A stretch of DNA of 64,000 nt from Methanocorpusculum sp. (GCA_029987115.1 DALTWK010000006.1:1-64000); one strand, 5' to 3'. Positions 1 through 9,149 are shown, numbered from the stretch's first letter. Translations and numbers: made by a program. Notes: generated by a model not told the origin, from the sequence alone.

Positions 1-19
1 ACATTGTGCTCATTGCCAT
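1..19 (-). CDS. 5' end of a gene running off the left edge
   Basis: On the minus strand an ATG at 19-17 is preceded by a purine-rich GGAGAGAGG ribosome-binding site and begins M-A-M-S-T-M before leaving the window. It starts about 18 bases after the stop of the ferredoxin gene, so the two are probably cotranscribed. Too little is visible to name the product. Confidence 0.5.
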
Positions 20-36
20 AATTATTTCCTCTCTCC

Positions 37-309
37 TTAGTGGCCCTCTTCAGCAGTCCTTGCTGCAGGAGCCTGCGAAGATACAAGTCTGATAACTTCG
101 TAGGGGCATGCTTCAACGCAAACACCACAACCTGCACAAAGTTCTTTATCGATATCAAGGGATGTGGATTTTCCCTCAATTACAGCATAAATCTTCTTTG
201 TTGTGGCAGGGTCAACGGTTTTGAGTTCAAGTGCGTTGACAGGACATGCGACTACACAGTTATTACAACCTGTACATCGCTCCATGTTAATATGCATCGC
301 AAATGACAT
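37..309 (-). CDS. Small 2x[4Fe-4S] ferredoxin
   Basis: A 90-residue protein with two classical four-cysteine motifs, CTGCNNCVVACP near residue 12 and CAGCGVCVEACP near residue 58, so it should bind two [4Fe-4S] clusters and act as a soluble electron carrier or a ferredoxin subunit of a complex. The spacer between the clusters, about 30 residues, is longer than in the smallest clostridial ferredoxins. It is the first gene of an operon that continues off the left edge. Ferredoxins of this size, such as FwdG, occur in formylmethanofuran dehydrogenase operons of methanogens, but the partner gene lies outside the window, so that assignment is only a guess. Confidence 0.85.
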   Translation of the reverse strand: MSFAMHINMERCTGCNNCVVACPVNALELKTVDPATTKKIYAVIEGKSTSLDIDKELCAGCGVCVEACPYEVIRLVSSQAPAARTAEEGH

Positions 310-660
310 TGCTTCTAATGCACCAGCCTTCGATAACTTAGATCGACAAAAAAGCGTTTTTCATTCACACTATTAATATATTTTCTGTTATCTTATTAAC
401 TGAGTATTTTTCTACTCGTATGAAATAATAATTAATATATAAAATATTACGTTATAATAATATATATGATATTTATACCCACACTTAATAACCAAATCAA
501 ATATTCCTTCGCGCAAGTATGTAATATGTTATATAAGTAACATTCCATAGTAATATATACTAGTTTTTGATAACTCTAAAAACAAATTATTATTATATAA
601 ATATGACTAAAAATAATTATATATTATCATCTCCAACATTATTTGCAATGAGGAAACAGT
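310..660. other. AT-rich intergenic region upstream of the ferredoxin operon
   Basis: About 350 bases of very AT-rich DNA, with many TATA-like runs between 420 and 630, and no open frame with coding character. It probably holds the ferredoxin promoter on the minus strand. No single TATA element or operator can be picked out with confidence. Confidence 0.4.
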
Positions 661-905
661 TTAGATTGTTACCTTATCCTGAATGCAGAAAGAAGGTATA
701 TTGAATAACCGGGCAGTTTCTAATGCCATTGCCTGTCCGGCACCGAATTTGATAACCCACTGATATGAGACTGTCCTCATAGCAGTTCTTCTTTACCATT
801 TCATTAAAAAACATTACGGCAGATTTGACCTGAAGTCCCGCCGAATTATATCTAGGCAGGTACGTCCACCCCTAAGAGTTTGTAGAGGTAAGGAGTTTGC
901 GTCCG
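661..905 (-). pseudogene. Decayed gene remnant, product not recognised
   Basis: Minus-strand translation gives protein-like segments in succession but in different frames. The first, about 905-852, contains TPYLYKLLGVDVP; the second, about 860-735, contains AGLQVKSAVMFFNEMVKK; the third, ending at a TAA at 661, contains KFGAGQAMALETARLFNIP. Joined across two frameshifts they would form one chain of roughly 80 residues. This pattern is typical of a gene losing its frame after inactivation. The family was not recognised. The flanking stretch to 1148 shows only faint traces of further coding sequence. Confidence 0.5.
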
Positions 906-1148
906 TTTTTAATTTACAGCAAATTCGGGACACTGTCGTTTTTAGCGTTGTTGTCAAAAAAATCTTATTCTTATCTTTACAAAGATGAAGGATATGTATC
1001 CTCCTTTCTCTTTTTAAACCTTCAGCAAGACTATGCTATCGTACTCATACTCATCTGATGCATCTCTCGATTTGAGATGCGGTGTAGTACCTTACTCCAC
1101 ACGAAATAGAGGGGTTGAACAGGTACAAAAAAAGGTTGTAAGTCTTTT

Positions 1149-1436
1149 TCAGAACTTTGGAAGATTCTTCTGAGAATATACGACAAATGCCAGATAGATA
1201 GCAATCAGGCACGGAACAGCGTTCAAGATAGCCGAAACCACAGGGAAATTTCCGCCTATGTAAGCGGTGAAGAAACAGGAACAACCGTAGACGATAAGCA
1301 TGATTCCCGGTAAGATTCTGGACTCTTTTCTCAGCATTGCAAAAAGACCAATGATAATGAACAGAATTCCGCATCCGATGAACATCGCACCTGTCGAAAA
1401 CATCGCAAGAAGGTCACCAATCGCGATTAAGAGAAA
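1149..1436 (-). pseudogene. Truncated duplicate of a membrane-protein gene
   Basis: About 95 codons encode a hydrophobic segment nearly identical to the C-terminal part of the membrane-protein gene at 54271-55283. Both contain LFAMLRKESRILPGIMLIVYG and end in LPKF, and the DNA is visibly conserved up to and just past the stop. The rest of the gene is missing. The frame stays open upstream only because it runs into the end of the neighbouring amidohydrolase gene, whose stop is at 1462. I read this as a partial duplication or a recombination scar rather than a working gene, although the remaining membrane helices are intact. Confidence 0.7.
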
Positions 1437-1461
1437 TAAATCTAAAAAAGAAGAGTAGAGT

Positions 1462-3192
1462 TTATTCTGCCTTGTAAACAGTCTTTCCTTTGAAGAGTGT
1501 TTCAAGAACTTTTGTTTCATAAATCTTATTGACAGGAACTGCTTCAAGGTCGCGGTCAATTAAGACTAACTCTGCGGACTTTCCCACCTCGATTGAACCG
1601 GTAATAGTTTCAATACCAAGTTCATATGCCACATTGATGGTTCCTGCTTTTATCGCCTGTTGAAGAGACGTACACTCTGCCGGATTTACCGCAGAATCAT
1701 TTTTACAGAGTTCATACTGGGTATCAGTCGGGAGAGGCAGACGGGTCATCGCTTTCTGAAGAAGACCGAAGGTGTTTGCCGGATCAACCGGGAAATCTGT
1801 TCCGTAGGAAACCGCAATACCTTTCTCCATGAGGGATTTATTCGGGTACATGGTAGTAAACCGCTCTTCGCCGAGGAGTACTAATTCCGATGCACTTCCG
1901 GTGCGGGTAATACCTTCCCAGAGCGGCTGAATGTTTGCGATAAGCCCGGCTTGTGCCATCTTGCGTTTTGTTTCCTCTTTCATGAACGAAATGTGGATGA
2001 TAACATTGCGTTTTGTTCCGTCTTTATCCTCCGTCTCACGTGCATAGCTGAATGCATTTGCGGCTACATCGCCTGCATAATCTCCCATTGCATGAGCATG
2101 GAGATGGAAACCTGCTTTCTGTGTGGCAGCGGCAACCTTTTTGAGGTTCTCCTCCTCCCATAACATTTCTCCGCGGTATCCTTCTTCCCATCCCATAAGT
2201 TTACATGTTTCTGGAGAGAAGGGTTCAAACAGGGCATAAATTCCGTCAACGAAGAATTTTGCAGCGTCCGCTTTCATCAGATCATCAACATCATAATCAT
2301 GCATATGTTCTATTGCATACGCAAGGTCTGCATCCGCTGTTCTTTCATAGAAAATAAACGATCCGCTCACACGGGTTGTGAGCTCGCCGTTCTTTGCCAT
2401 CTCGGCGAGGAGTTCATATCCGTCTTTATTATAGAGGTAATCTGAAGTGATTGTGATACCCTCTTTTGCCATATCTGCAAGAGCGAGCAATATAGCTTTA
2501 TGCTTGTCTTCCTTTCCCCAGGTACTACTCGGAATCCGTTCTTTGATTGCATAAATTGCGGCTGTTTCCAGAACAAAACCGTCTGGGATGCCGTCTTCAC
2601 CGAGACGGATTTCGCCACCTGGAATCTGTTCAACACCGGTGTGCAGCAGGCCTGCCACTTCAAGTGCTTTACTGTTAAACAGACACACATGTCCGCAGTA
2701 GCTGTCTATGACGACCGGACGGTCGGAAACCGCTGCATCAAGATCTTTTCTGGTAATCGGGCGTACAATGCCACTGAGCGTGCCGTCAAACCACTGCCGG
2801 TCAAAACCGCCGCCGAGAATTGTCGGTTTATCAGGATTTTCTTCCGCATACGCTTTAAGGCGCTTTTGGATTTCGGCGATATAGAATTCCGGTTCCTGCA
2901 CAGGTCCGCCCTCCTTTAAATCATAGAGACGGACGCCGCCGTATCTGTTTACCGAAAGAGAAATGTGCATATGTCCGTCGCCGAAGCCGGGGAGAATCGT
3001 ATTTCCTTTGCAGTCGGTGACTTCGGTCTTTTCTCCTATAAATGCCTGGGAACCTTCGTTTGTTCCGACATAGACAATCTTTCCATCTGCAACGGCGACT
3101 GCTTCCGCCCGTGTTACAGTGTCGTCAAGAGATACTGAGTAAACCTTAGCATTGCGGAATACTCTGTCTGCGATAGATGTACTTGAATCCAT
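1462..3192 (-). CDS. YtcJ-type metal-dependent amidohydrolase
   Basis: A 576-residue member of the amidohydrolase 3 (YtcJ-like) family, cytosolic, with no signal peptide. An N-terminal beta-sandwich segment is followed by the metal-binding GDGHMH motif (His74 and His76), a GHxxxxNSKALEV segment near residue 167, HAHAMGD near residue 365, and YGTDFPVDP near residue 460, which carries the late catalytic Asp. The length is normal for the family, whose substrates are mostly unknown. The broken gene at 32139-33598 is a paralogue that has an added lipoprotein signal and lacks the region matching residues 33-166 here. The gene appears monocistronic. Confidence 0.88.
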   Translation of the reverse strand: MDSSTSIADRVFRNAKVYSVSLDDTVTRAEAVAVADGKIVYVGTNEGSQAFIGEKTEVTDCKGNTILPGFGDGHMHISLSVNRYGGVRLYDLKEGGPVQEPEFYIAEIQKRLKAYAEENPDKPTILGGGFDRQWFDGTLSGIVRPITRKDLDAAVSDRPVVIDSYCGHVCLFNSKALEVAGLLHTGVEQIPGGEIRLGEDGIPDGFVLETAAIYAIKERIPSSTWGKEDKHKAILLALADMAKEGITITSDYLYNKDGYELLAEMAKNGELTTRVSGSFIFYERTADADLAYAIEHMHDYDVDDLMKADAAKFFVDGIYALFEPFSPETCKLMGWEEGYRGEMLWEEENLKKVAAATQKAGFHLHAHAMGDYAGDVAANAFSYARETEDKDGTKRNVIIHISFMKEETKRKMAQAGLIANIQPLWEGITRTGSASELVLLGEERFTTMYPNKSLMEKGIAVSYGTDFPVDPANTFGLLQKAMTRLPLPTDTQYELCKNDSAVNPAECTSLQQAIKAGTINVAYELGIETITGSIEVGKSAELVLIDRDLEAVPVNKIYETKVLETLFKGKTVYKAE

Positions 3193-3234
3193 ATAGTTAG
3201 TACTGGGACTATGATTTTTAATAATCTTTCTACC

Positions 3235-3266
3235 GTAGTTTGCGATTTCTGTAGTTTGCGATTTCT
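3235..3266. repeat. Perfect tandem 16-base duplication
   Basis: GTAGTTTGCGATTTCT occurs twice back to back, at 3235-3250 and 3251-3266, in the 320-base gap upstream of the amidohydrolase gene. It looks like a simple slippage duplication. Nothing else definite was seen in 3193-3515. Confidence 0.8.
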
Positions 3267-3515
3267 GAACAATAATTTACATTTTCAGTTACGCCGGAAA
3301 ACCGCTTCAATCCGGGAAAACAAGCCAAAATGAGTTGTTTATTAAAAGTTTTCCTCCTATTCTTTACTCACCCATTCTTCCAGAATTGCTCAGATCAGAA
3401 AGTGATTCCTCGTATGACAACACTTCTTCAATAGGGGTGGTACCGGCAGACGGCCCTGTCAACCAAAGAGATGCCCGGGAAGTCTTTCGCAAAAATAAAA
3501 AAAATAAAATTGAGA

Positions 3516-4859
3516 TTATTCACTCTTCGTTTCAGTCTTCTTTTTCCGTTCTGTGATTTTGTCAATCACAAAGATGAACACAAGGACACTGATTAACAGA
3601 AGGAATGGATAGAACATGTACGGGATGACATCGAATGCTGAAATCACATATCCTGCCGTAATAACCGCAGATAACGCCATAAGCATCTGTGCACCGTACG
3701 GGAGAATTCCCTGGAGAACACAGGAGAAGGTATCAAGGATTGATGCAGTCTTTTTCGGGAGAATTCCATTTTCTTCTGCGATGTCTTTTGCAATCGGGTT
3801 TGCGAGGATAATAGCCACCGTGTTGTTTGCGGTTGCAATATCCATTGCACTGACCAGAACTCCAATTCCAAGCTTGCTTCCTGCCTTTCCTTTAAACACC
3901 TTTTTGATGCCGTTCTTGATTGCTTCGAATCCGCCGTGCTGAATGATTAAGGCACTCATCGCCGCAACTAATATTGCGACCATGGAAACTTCGAACATTC
4001 CGGAGATTCCTGCTCCCATTCCGGAAACAAGGTCAACGAACGTGTTTGCCCCGGTTGCGAGGACAGTAATAATACCTGAAATAATACCTAAGAGTAAGAC
4101 AATGAAGACATTGATTCCTATTATTGCACAAACCAGTACAATCACGTACGGAATAATTAACACAAGGTTGTAGTCAGGAATGACAAGCGGCTGATAGGTT
4201 CCGGTTAACGAGATGATTAAAATAATAATCAGAGCGACAATTGCTGCCGGAAGGGCAATCCAGAAGTTTGCCTTGAACTTATCCTTCATCTGACAGCCCT
4301 GTCCGGAGGTTGCTGCCACAGTCGTATCAGAGATGAATGAGAGGTTGTCACCAAACATTGCACCTCCAATTACCGTCGCAACACAGAAGGGAAGGCTGAG
4401 TCCGGAGATTGAAGAAATGCTGACTGCAATCGGCGTAAGGACAGCGATTGTTCCGCATGAGGTTCCCATTGCCATAGAGATGAAACATGCCACAACAAAG
4501 ATAACTGCTGCTGCAAACTCGACCGGGATGATGTCAAGCATGAAGTATGACACGGCGGCAGCACTGGACTGTCCGACGATTCCGGTAAATACACCTGCTA
4601 ACAGGAAGATTAACAGCATCATCATGATGTTTTTGTCGCCGACACCTTTTGCCATGATGCCGATTTTTTTGTCGAGGGAAAGCTTTCTGTTCTGGCAGCA
4701 GGCTACAATGATTGCTACCAGGAATGCTCCGACGACCGGGATATTGTAGAATCCCATTGAAATTCCAAGCCCATACTCAAAGAAGAGTCCTAGCCCCAGA
4801 TATAATACCAGGAAGACCAGAATCGGGAGAAGAGCTATCGGATTACTCTTGATTTCCAT
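3516..4859 (-). CDS. NhaC-family Na+/H+ (or amino-acid) antiporter
   Basis: A 447-residue integral membrane protein with about 11-12 hydrophobic segments, starting with MEIKSNPIALLPILVF. The signature GGAMFGDNLSFISDTT near residue 165, with acidic and hydroxyl residues inside membrane segments, is typical of the NhaC (IT superfamily) antiporters, and a short charged tail, KITERKKKTE, closes the protein. Relatives exchange Na+ for H+, or tyrosine for arginine and similar pairs; the sequence alone does not tell which. It appears monocistronic. The upstream region contains a TTATATAAT element at about 4907-4915 that could be its TATA box on the minus strand. Confidence 0.88.
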   Translation of the reverse strand: MEIKSNPIALLPILVFLVLYLGLGLFFEYGLGISMGFYNIPVVGAFLVAIIVACCQNRKLSLDKKIGIMAKGVGDKNIMMMLLIFLLAGVFTGIVGQSSAAAVSYFMLDIIPVEFAAAVIFVVACFISMAMGTSCGTIAVLTPIAVSISSISGLSLPFCVATVIGGAMFGDNLSFISDTTVAATSGQGCQMKDKFKANFWIALPAAIVALIIILIISLTGTYQPLVIPDYNLVLIIPYVIVLVCAIIGINVFIVLLLGIISGIITVLATGANTFVDLVSGMGAGISGMFEVSMVAILVAAMSALIIQHGGFEAIKNGIKKVFKGKAGSKLGIGVLVSAMDIATANNTVAIILANPIAKDIAEENGILPKKTASILDTFSCVLQGILPYGAQMLMALSAVITAGYVISAFDVIPYMFYPFLLLISVLVFIFVIDKITERKKKTETKSE

Positions 4860-5083
4860 GTTTTTTACACCAATCTGAGATTGTAATAATATGTTTTTTA
4901 TTGAACATTATATAATAGTCGGTTATTTTGGCCGGTTTTGGTTTTCAGTTTGACTGGTTTTTTATGGATAATGGTGTCTTTGTGGAACGGGAATCAGATA
5001 CTCTCATCCAGATGTAATACCTTCTTTCTACTGGAAATAACCGTAATTTGACTTCAGAATTACAAAACAAACAAAAATAAAAG

Positions 5084-5157
5084 CGGGCCCGGAGGGATTT
5101 GAACCCCCGACGTTCGGATTAAGAGTCCGACGCTATGCCTGACTAAGCCACGGGCCC
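5084..5157 (-). tRNA. tRNA-Lys (anticodon CTT)
   Basis: The minus strand folds as a standard cloverleaf. The acceptor stem GGGCCCG pairs with CGGGCCC, with discriminator G; the anticodon stem TCGGA/TCCGA encloses loop CTCTTAA (anticodon CTT, reading AAG); the T arm is GGGGG-TTCAAAT-CCCTC. The gene is 74 bases long, with no intron and no encoded CCA. Confidence 0.95.
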
Positions 5158-5266
5158 AAGTCAACAATCCTGCTTAATGCAGTCAGTAACTTGACCTAAT
5201 TAGATGTGTCTTCTCACTATTTAATATTTTTTATTTATCCTGAAATAATCCATCAAACCCATCAGA

Positions 5267-5274
5267 TTATATAT
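5267..5274 (+). promoter_or_regulatory. TATA box for the cofactor operon
   Basis: TTATATAT centred 27 bases upstream of the ATG at 5298. Archaeal transcription starts about 25 bases after the TATA centre, so the mRNA would begin at or next to the start codon (leaderless). Inferred from spacing and base content. Confidence 0.55.
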
Positions 5275-5297
5275 GTCTAGCAATCCAATAGGTTAGT

Positions 5298-6821
5298 ATG
5301 ACTAAAGGTGAGGGGAAAGCCTCGCGTACCGAACCGGCATCTGCGTCAAAATCGGATAAATCCGAGTTGGCGAAGAAAATTAAATACATTATACTCGGTT
5401 GCGGAAGCATAGGATACAATATTTTTGGAGAACTGAACGAGTCTGATGAGAATATCCTTATTGTTGATAAGAGCAAAAAGCGCATCGAAGATTTGAGAGA
5501 CCATCGTCATCAGGTGATGGTCGGCGATATAGCTGATGAAGAGGTTATCAAGGGACTTCCGGAACCGGATGTTGCATTTGTTCTGACTACTGTTCAGGAA
5601 ACCAATCTTGCCGCAGTAACTTCCCTGAGAAAATATTTCCCATCTTCCAATATCATAGTACGTTCAATCGATACCTTTTCTTCTGACGATTTGCTGGATG
5701 CAGGAGCCGATGTTGTTCTCCATCCGCAGACAGTATTTGCCAAATCTGCTATTAATCACATGATGAATCTTCGTGCTGCCAGAACAGCACAGAAGCTGCA
5801 GAATCTCCTCTCCAGCTGGACCGGAACACTGGGTATCATCACCCACAAGAATCCTGATCCGGATGCTATTTCCAGTGCTATGGCCCTGTCAACAATCGCC
5901 GCAGAGGCAACCGGCGGAAATCTGAAGACCCTCATCCTTTACGAAGGAGCTGTGGGTCATCAGGAAAACCGTGCATTCGTTAATCTTCTTGAAATCAAGA
6001 TGGAACGCCTGACGCCGGAGATACTTGCAGAGTGTAATTACCTGGCAATGGTCGACTGTCCGGGGCCAGGAATGAATAATGATCTTGATAAAGATACGAA
6101 AGTCAACATCATTATCGATCATCACAGCAGAGAAGGTGTGTTTCTCTCTTTTGAGCCGGATTACCTGGATGTCCGCCCTGATGCAGGAGCAACGGCCTCT
6201 ATTATGACACAGTATCTCCAGGAGCTTTATACTCCTATCGACACCAAACTGGCAACCGCTCTTTACTATGGTATCCGTTCAGATACCCGTGAATTCCAGA
6301 GAAATATTCACCCTGAAGATCTGCACAATGCAGCATTCCTTCTTCCCCTGTCTGATCAGGCTCTTCTGGAAATCATCATGACGCCGTCCATGGCGCAGGA
6401 AACGATTGACACCATCGGAAAAGCAATCGAAAACCGCACCACGAAACATGGATATCTCTTTACCAATGTGGGCTATGTCCGGAACAGAGATTCAATTCCG
6501 CAGGCTGCTGACATGCTTCTGAACCTTGAAGGTGTGACCACTGCTCTTGTCTGTGGTATTACCGATACTGCGATTATCATCTCTGCACGGAACAAAGATA
6601 TCAGACTGCATGTCGGCGATGCTATGAAGGAAGCATTTGCTTCATTACCAGGAGCATCAGCAGGAGGACATGCAACAATGGCGGCACTTTCCATTCCGCT
6701 TTCAGCATTCGGTCCGCTGGTAAAGGATAAGGAAGAACTCCTTTCCATGATTGTCGACTCCTTGTTCCAGAACTTCGCAGTACTCGTCGGAATCGTTGAG
6801 GACGAGGAAAATGAAGCCTGA
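5298..6821 (+). CDS. RCK (TrkA-N) plus DHH/DHHA1 phosphoesterase
   Basis: A 507-residue two-part protein. Residues 28-145 form a Rossmann-like RCK domain (IILGCGSIGYNIF, then IVDKSKKRIEDL) of the kind that binds a nucleotide or cyclic dinucleotide. Residues about 180-500 form a DHH phosphoesterase, with NPDPDAISSAM near 185, the hallmark IIIDHHS near 272, and a DHHA1-type GGHATMAA near 456. Relatives include GdpP/NrnA-type enzymes that hydrolyse cyclic dinucleotides or short oligonucleotides; the exact substrate is unknown. It is the first gene of a long co-oriented run and overlaps mptE by 11 bases. Confidence 0.88.
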   Translation: MTKGEGKASRTEPASASKSDKSELAKKIKYIILGCGSIGYNIFGELNESDENILIVDKSKKRIEDLRDHRHQVMVGDIADEEVIKGLPEPDVAFVLTTVQETNLAAVTSLRKYFPSSNIIVRSIDTFSSDDLLDAGADVVLHPQTVFAKSAINHMMNLRAARTAQKLQNLLSSWTGTLGIITHKNPDPDAISSAMALSTIAAEATGGNLKTLILYEGAVGHQENRAFVNLLEIKMERLTPEILAECNYLAMVDCPGPGMNNDLDKDTKVNIIIDHHSREGVFLSFEPDYLDVRPDAGATASIMTQYLQELYTPIDTKLATALYYGIRSDTREFQRNIHPEDLHNAAFLLPLSDQALLEIIMTPSMAQETIDTIGKAIENRTTKHGYLFTNVGYVRNRDSIPQAADMLLNLEGVTTALVCGITDTAIIISARNKDIRLHVGDAMKEAFASLPGASAGGHATMAALSIPLSAFGPLVKDKEELLSMIVDSLFQNFAVLVGIVEDEENEA

Positions 6822-7440
6822 AGAGTGGGAACCCTATTACACCAGAATTCTGGACTATTTCGGGTTTTCCCGGGAAGATGACGAGAAAGCTGCACAGATT
6901 CTCTCATCCCTTCTTCCCCGCGACAATATCGAAGATTTGAAGAAACTCTTGGACGGTGCGAACGTTATTGTTGCAGGAAATGCCCCCTGTCTTAAAAAAG
7001 ACATAAAAGAAACTGATTTTTCTGGCTGCTGCATCATCGCAGCTGATGCTGCGGCAAGAACTCTGCATGCACAAGGAATCCAGCCGGATATTGTATTTAC
7101 CGACTTGGACGGACTTGACGACGATGTCCTGGAAATGAATGAGAAAGGAACGCTTCTTGCAGTTCATGCCCATGGGGACAACATTCCCCTCCTCAAATCA
7201 TGGGTTCCGAAAATGAATGGTATGATTATTGGAACAACGCAGAGCATGCCGTTTGCCAACATCTATAATTTCGGCGGTTTCTCCGATGGCGACCGCGGTG
7301 TATTTGCCGCCTATGAACTCGGTGCAGCATCGGTGAAACTGATTGGATTCGATCTTGATGATTCTTCTGTCGATCCCGTCAAACACGGTAAACTTATGAT
7401 TGCACGCAAACTCCTTCATCTCCTCGGTCATGACATCTGA
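6811..7440 (+). CDS. mptE: MptE: 6-hydroxymethyl-7,8-dihydropterin pyrophosphokinase
   Basis: A 209-residue protein of the archaeal DUF115 family. Family knowledge: MptE transfers pyrophosphate from ATP to 6-hydroxymethyl-7,8-dihydropterin, activating it for tetrahydromethanopterin (H4MPT) synthesis; it is unrelated to bacterial FolK. Visible features are IVAGNAPCLKKDI, IAADAAARTLHAQGIQPDIVFTD in the middle (an Asp-rich metal/nucleotide site) and AVHAHGDN. The start is taken at 6811, overlapping the end of the DHH gene by 11 bases; the frame is open further upstream, but that part lies inside the DHH gene. The next gene overlaps its 3' end, so translational coupling is likely. Confidence 0.87.
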   Translation: MKPEEWEPYYTRILDYFGFSREDDEKAAQILSSLLPRDNIEDLKKLLDGANVIVAGNAPCLKKDIKETDFSGCCIIAADAAARTLHAQGIQPDIVFTDLDGLDDDVLEMNEKGTLLAVHAHGDNIPLLKSWVPKMNGMIIGTTQSMPFANIYNFGGFSDGDRGVFAAYELGAASVKLIGFDLDDSSVDPVKHGKLMIARKLLHLLGHDI

Positions 7441-9082
7441 TACGGTTATCATTGACGGCTATGTAGACGAACCGGCATGTCTCGGGGTTCCTCCGTATAT
7501 TTCTCCCTATATTCGAACAGTTGCAGGAGTACTGAAGGAACAGGGGTATTCTCCTGATTACCTGACCATTGACCAGCTCAGAAAAGACCCGCTTCAGATG
7601 CAGCGTTTCCGTGATGCCAAACTCGTCATCATGATTGCCGGTGTTACCGTGCCTGGGAAATACCTTGCCGGAACACCCGCAACGCTTCTTGAACTTCAAC
7701 AGCTTGGAACATTCTTTTCCCGGAAAACCGTATCGTTTCTTGGCGGTCCGATTGCATTCGGCTATTCTCCGGAAGGCGGGAAAAAGGCAAAGGTGCAGAA
7801 TGTTGCAGGATGGACCGGAATGCTGGAAGGAGACCCCGCCTCAGCATTATCTTCTTATCTTTCCGGCGGAGAACCCCGCGGTCTGCTGAACTATGCTGAT
7901 TTTAACCGCTGGGCAGCTCTCGGGTCGTATATTGTAAAACAGCATCCGATGTATCCTCATGTGATGCTGGAGCTGGAAACGGCACGGGGCTGTTCACGCT
8001 GCGTCACCGGGGGATGTGCATTCTGTACCGAACCGTTCTACGGAATGCCCAGACAGCGTGACCTGGGAGGTATCTTTGCTGAAGTTTCAGCACTGTATGC
8101 GGATGACATTCGTCATTTCCGTCTCGGAAGACAGCCGGATCTTCTCTCTTACGGTGTATCTGGCGGAGAGTTCCCGAAGCCTGATGCGGCGGTTCTGGAA
8201 AAACTGTTTTCTGGAATCCGCACATCTGCTCCTGAATTGAAAACGCTGCATATCGACAATGTTAATCCCGGAACCATTGCCCATCATGAAGAAGCGGCAG
8301 CAGAAGCTCTGAAAGCAATTGTTGCAGGGCATACTGCAGGCGATATTGCCGCCTTCGGTGTGGAATCGGCAGACCCTGCTGTCATCAAGGCAAACAATCT
8401 GAAAGGATCGCCCGACGAAATATTCCGTGCAGTTGAAATTGTCAATGAGGTCGGAGCTGTCCGGAGAAACGGCATTCCGGAACTGCTTCCGGGTTTGAAT
8501 TTTATTGCCGGTTTGGCCGGAGAAACACCGGAAACCTTCGATTTGAACCGTGCCTTCCTAAAACGCATAGCTGATGCAGGTCTTCTCATCAGAAGAGTTA
8601 ACATCCGTCAGTTGATGCCGTTTGAAGGAACACGGGCGTATGAAAACAACACGCTCGGAAAACACGACAAACTCTTCCATGCCTTTAAAGAGGATGTGCG
8701 TACCTCATTTGATGTTCCTATGGTCGAGAAGGTTTTCCCGGTTGGAACCGTGTTCGAGGATGTATTCATCGAAGTTTCCGGTCCGGTGTCATTCGGCAGG
8801 CAGATGGGAACGTATCCGATTCTTATCGGTATTCCGGAAAAACTCGCTGTGGGAACGGTAGTCCGGGTTGCTGCTGTTTCGTACGGAGCACGTTCAGTAA
8901 CTGCTCTCCGGTACCCCATTCGGGTAAATACGCTTGGCCCTGCCGCACTCAAATGGATTCCCGGAATATCGGCAAAAACTGCAGCCAAACTGCCGGCTAA
9001 AATGCCGTTTTCTGATGCTGATGCTTTTCTGAAAGCTGCCCCGGGTGCGGAAAAAATAGTGCCGTATCTGGATTTCTCCTGA
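7430..9082 (+). CDS. COG1031-type radical SAM protein with C-terminal helix-hairpin-helix
   Basis: About 550 residues. The N-terminal part resembles a cobalamin-binding-like Rossmann region; the radical SAM core starts at LETARGCSRC near residue 185 with the cluster segment CVTGGCAFC. The spacing is C-x4-C-x2-C, with an extra Cys just before, so it is not the plain CxxxCxxC. A TRAM-like beta domain and a short helix-hairpin-helix (WIPGISAKTAAKLPAKMPF) end the protein. This architecture matches the archaeal COG1031 family, whose reaction is unknown. The start is taken at 7430, an 11-base overlap with mptE; an ATG at 7400 is the alternative. Confidence 0.8.
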   Translation: MTSDTVIIDGYVDEPACLGVPPYISPYIRTVAGVLKEQGYSPDYLTIDQLRKDPLQMQRFRDAKLVIMIAGVTVPGKYLAGTPATLLELQQLGTFFSRKTVSFLGGPIAFGYSPEGGKKAKVQNVAGWTGMLEGDPASALSSYLSGGEPRGLLNYADFNRWAALGSYIVKQHPMYPHVMLELETARGCSRCVTGGCAFCTEPFYGMPRQRDLGGIFAEVSALYADDIRHFRLGRQPDLLSYGVSGGEFPKPDAAVLEKLFSGIRTSAPELKTLHIDNVNPGTIAHHEEAAAEALKAIVAGHTAGDIAAFGVESADPAVIKANNLKGSPDEIFRAVEIVNEVGAVRRNGIPELLPGLNFIAGLAGETPETFDLNRAFLKRIADAGLLIRRVNIRQLMPFEGTRAYENNTLGKHDKLFHAFKEDVRTSFDVPMVEKVFPVGTVFEDVFIEVSGPVSFGRQMGTYPILIGIPEKLAVGTVVRVAAVSYGARSVTALRYPIRVNTLGPAALKWIPGISAKTAAKLPAKMPFSDADAFLKAAPGAEKIVPYLDFS

Positions 9083-9149
9083 ACCCCTCATTTTTGTCTT
9101 CTATAGAGAGATACTAAATAACTTCTGTTCCATATCTATACTGTATCAA

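Noticed and set aside
1149..1559. A full 136-residue protein in this frame
   Set aside because: The first 40 residues overlap the end of the amidohydrolase gene and have no match in the second copy; only the last 95 codons are homologous.
3235..3266. CRISPR-like repeats
   Set aside because: Only two abutting copies without spacers; the pair at 27305-27326 is also too short. No CRISPR array or cas gene was found.
4870..4882. Palindrome CAATCTGAGATTG just upstream of the NhaC-type gene
   Set aside because: Short, single and without conserved context; chance cannot be excluded, so it was not called an operator.
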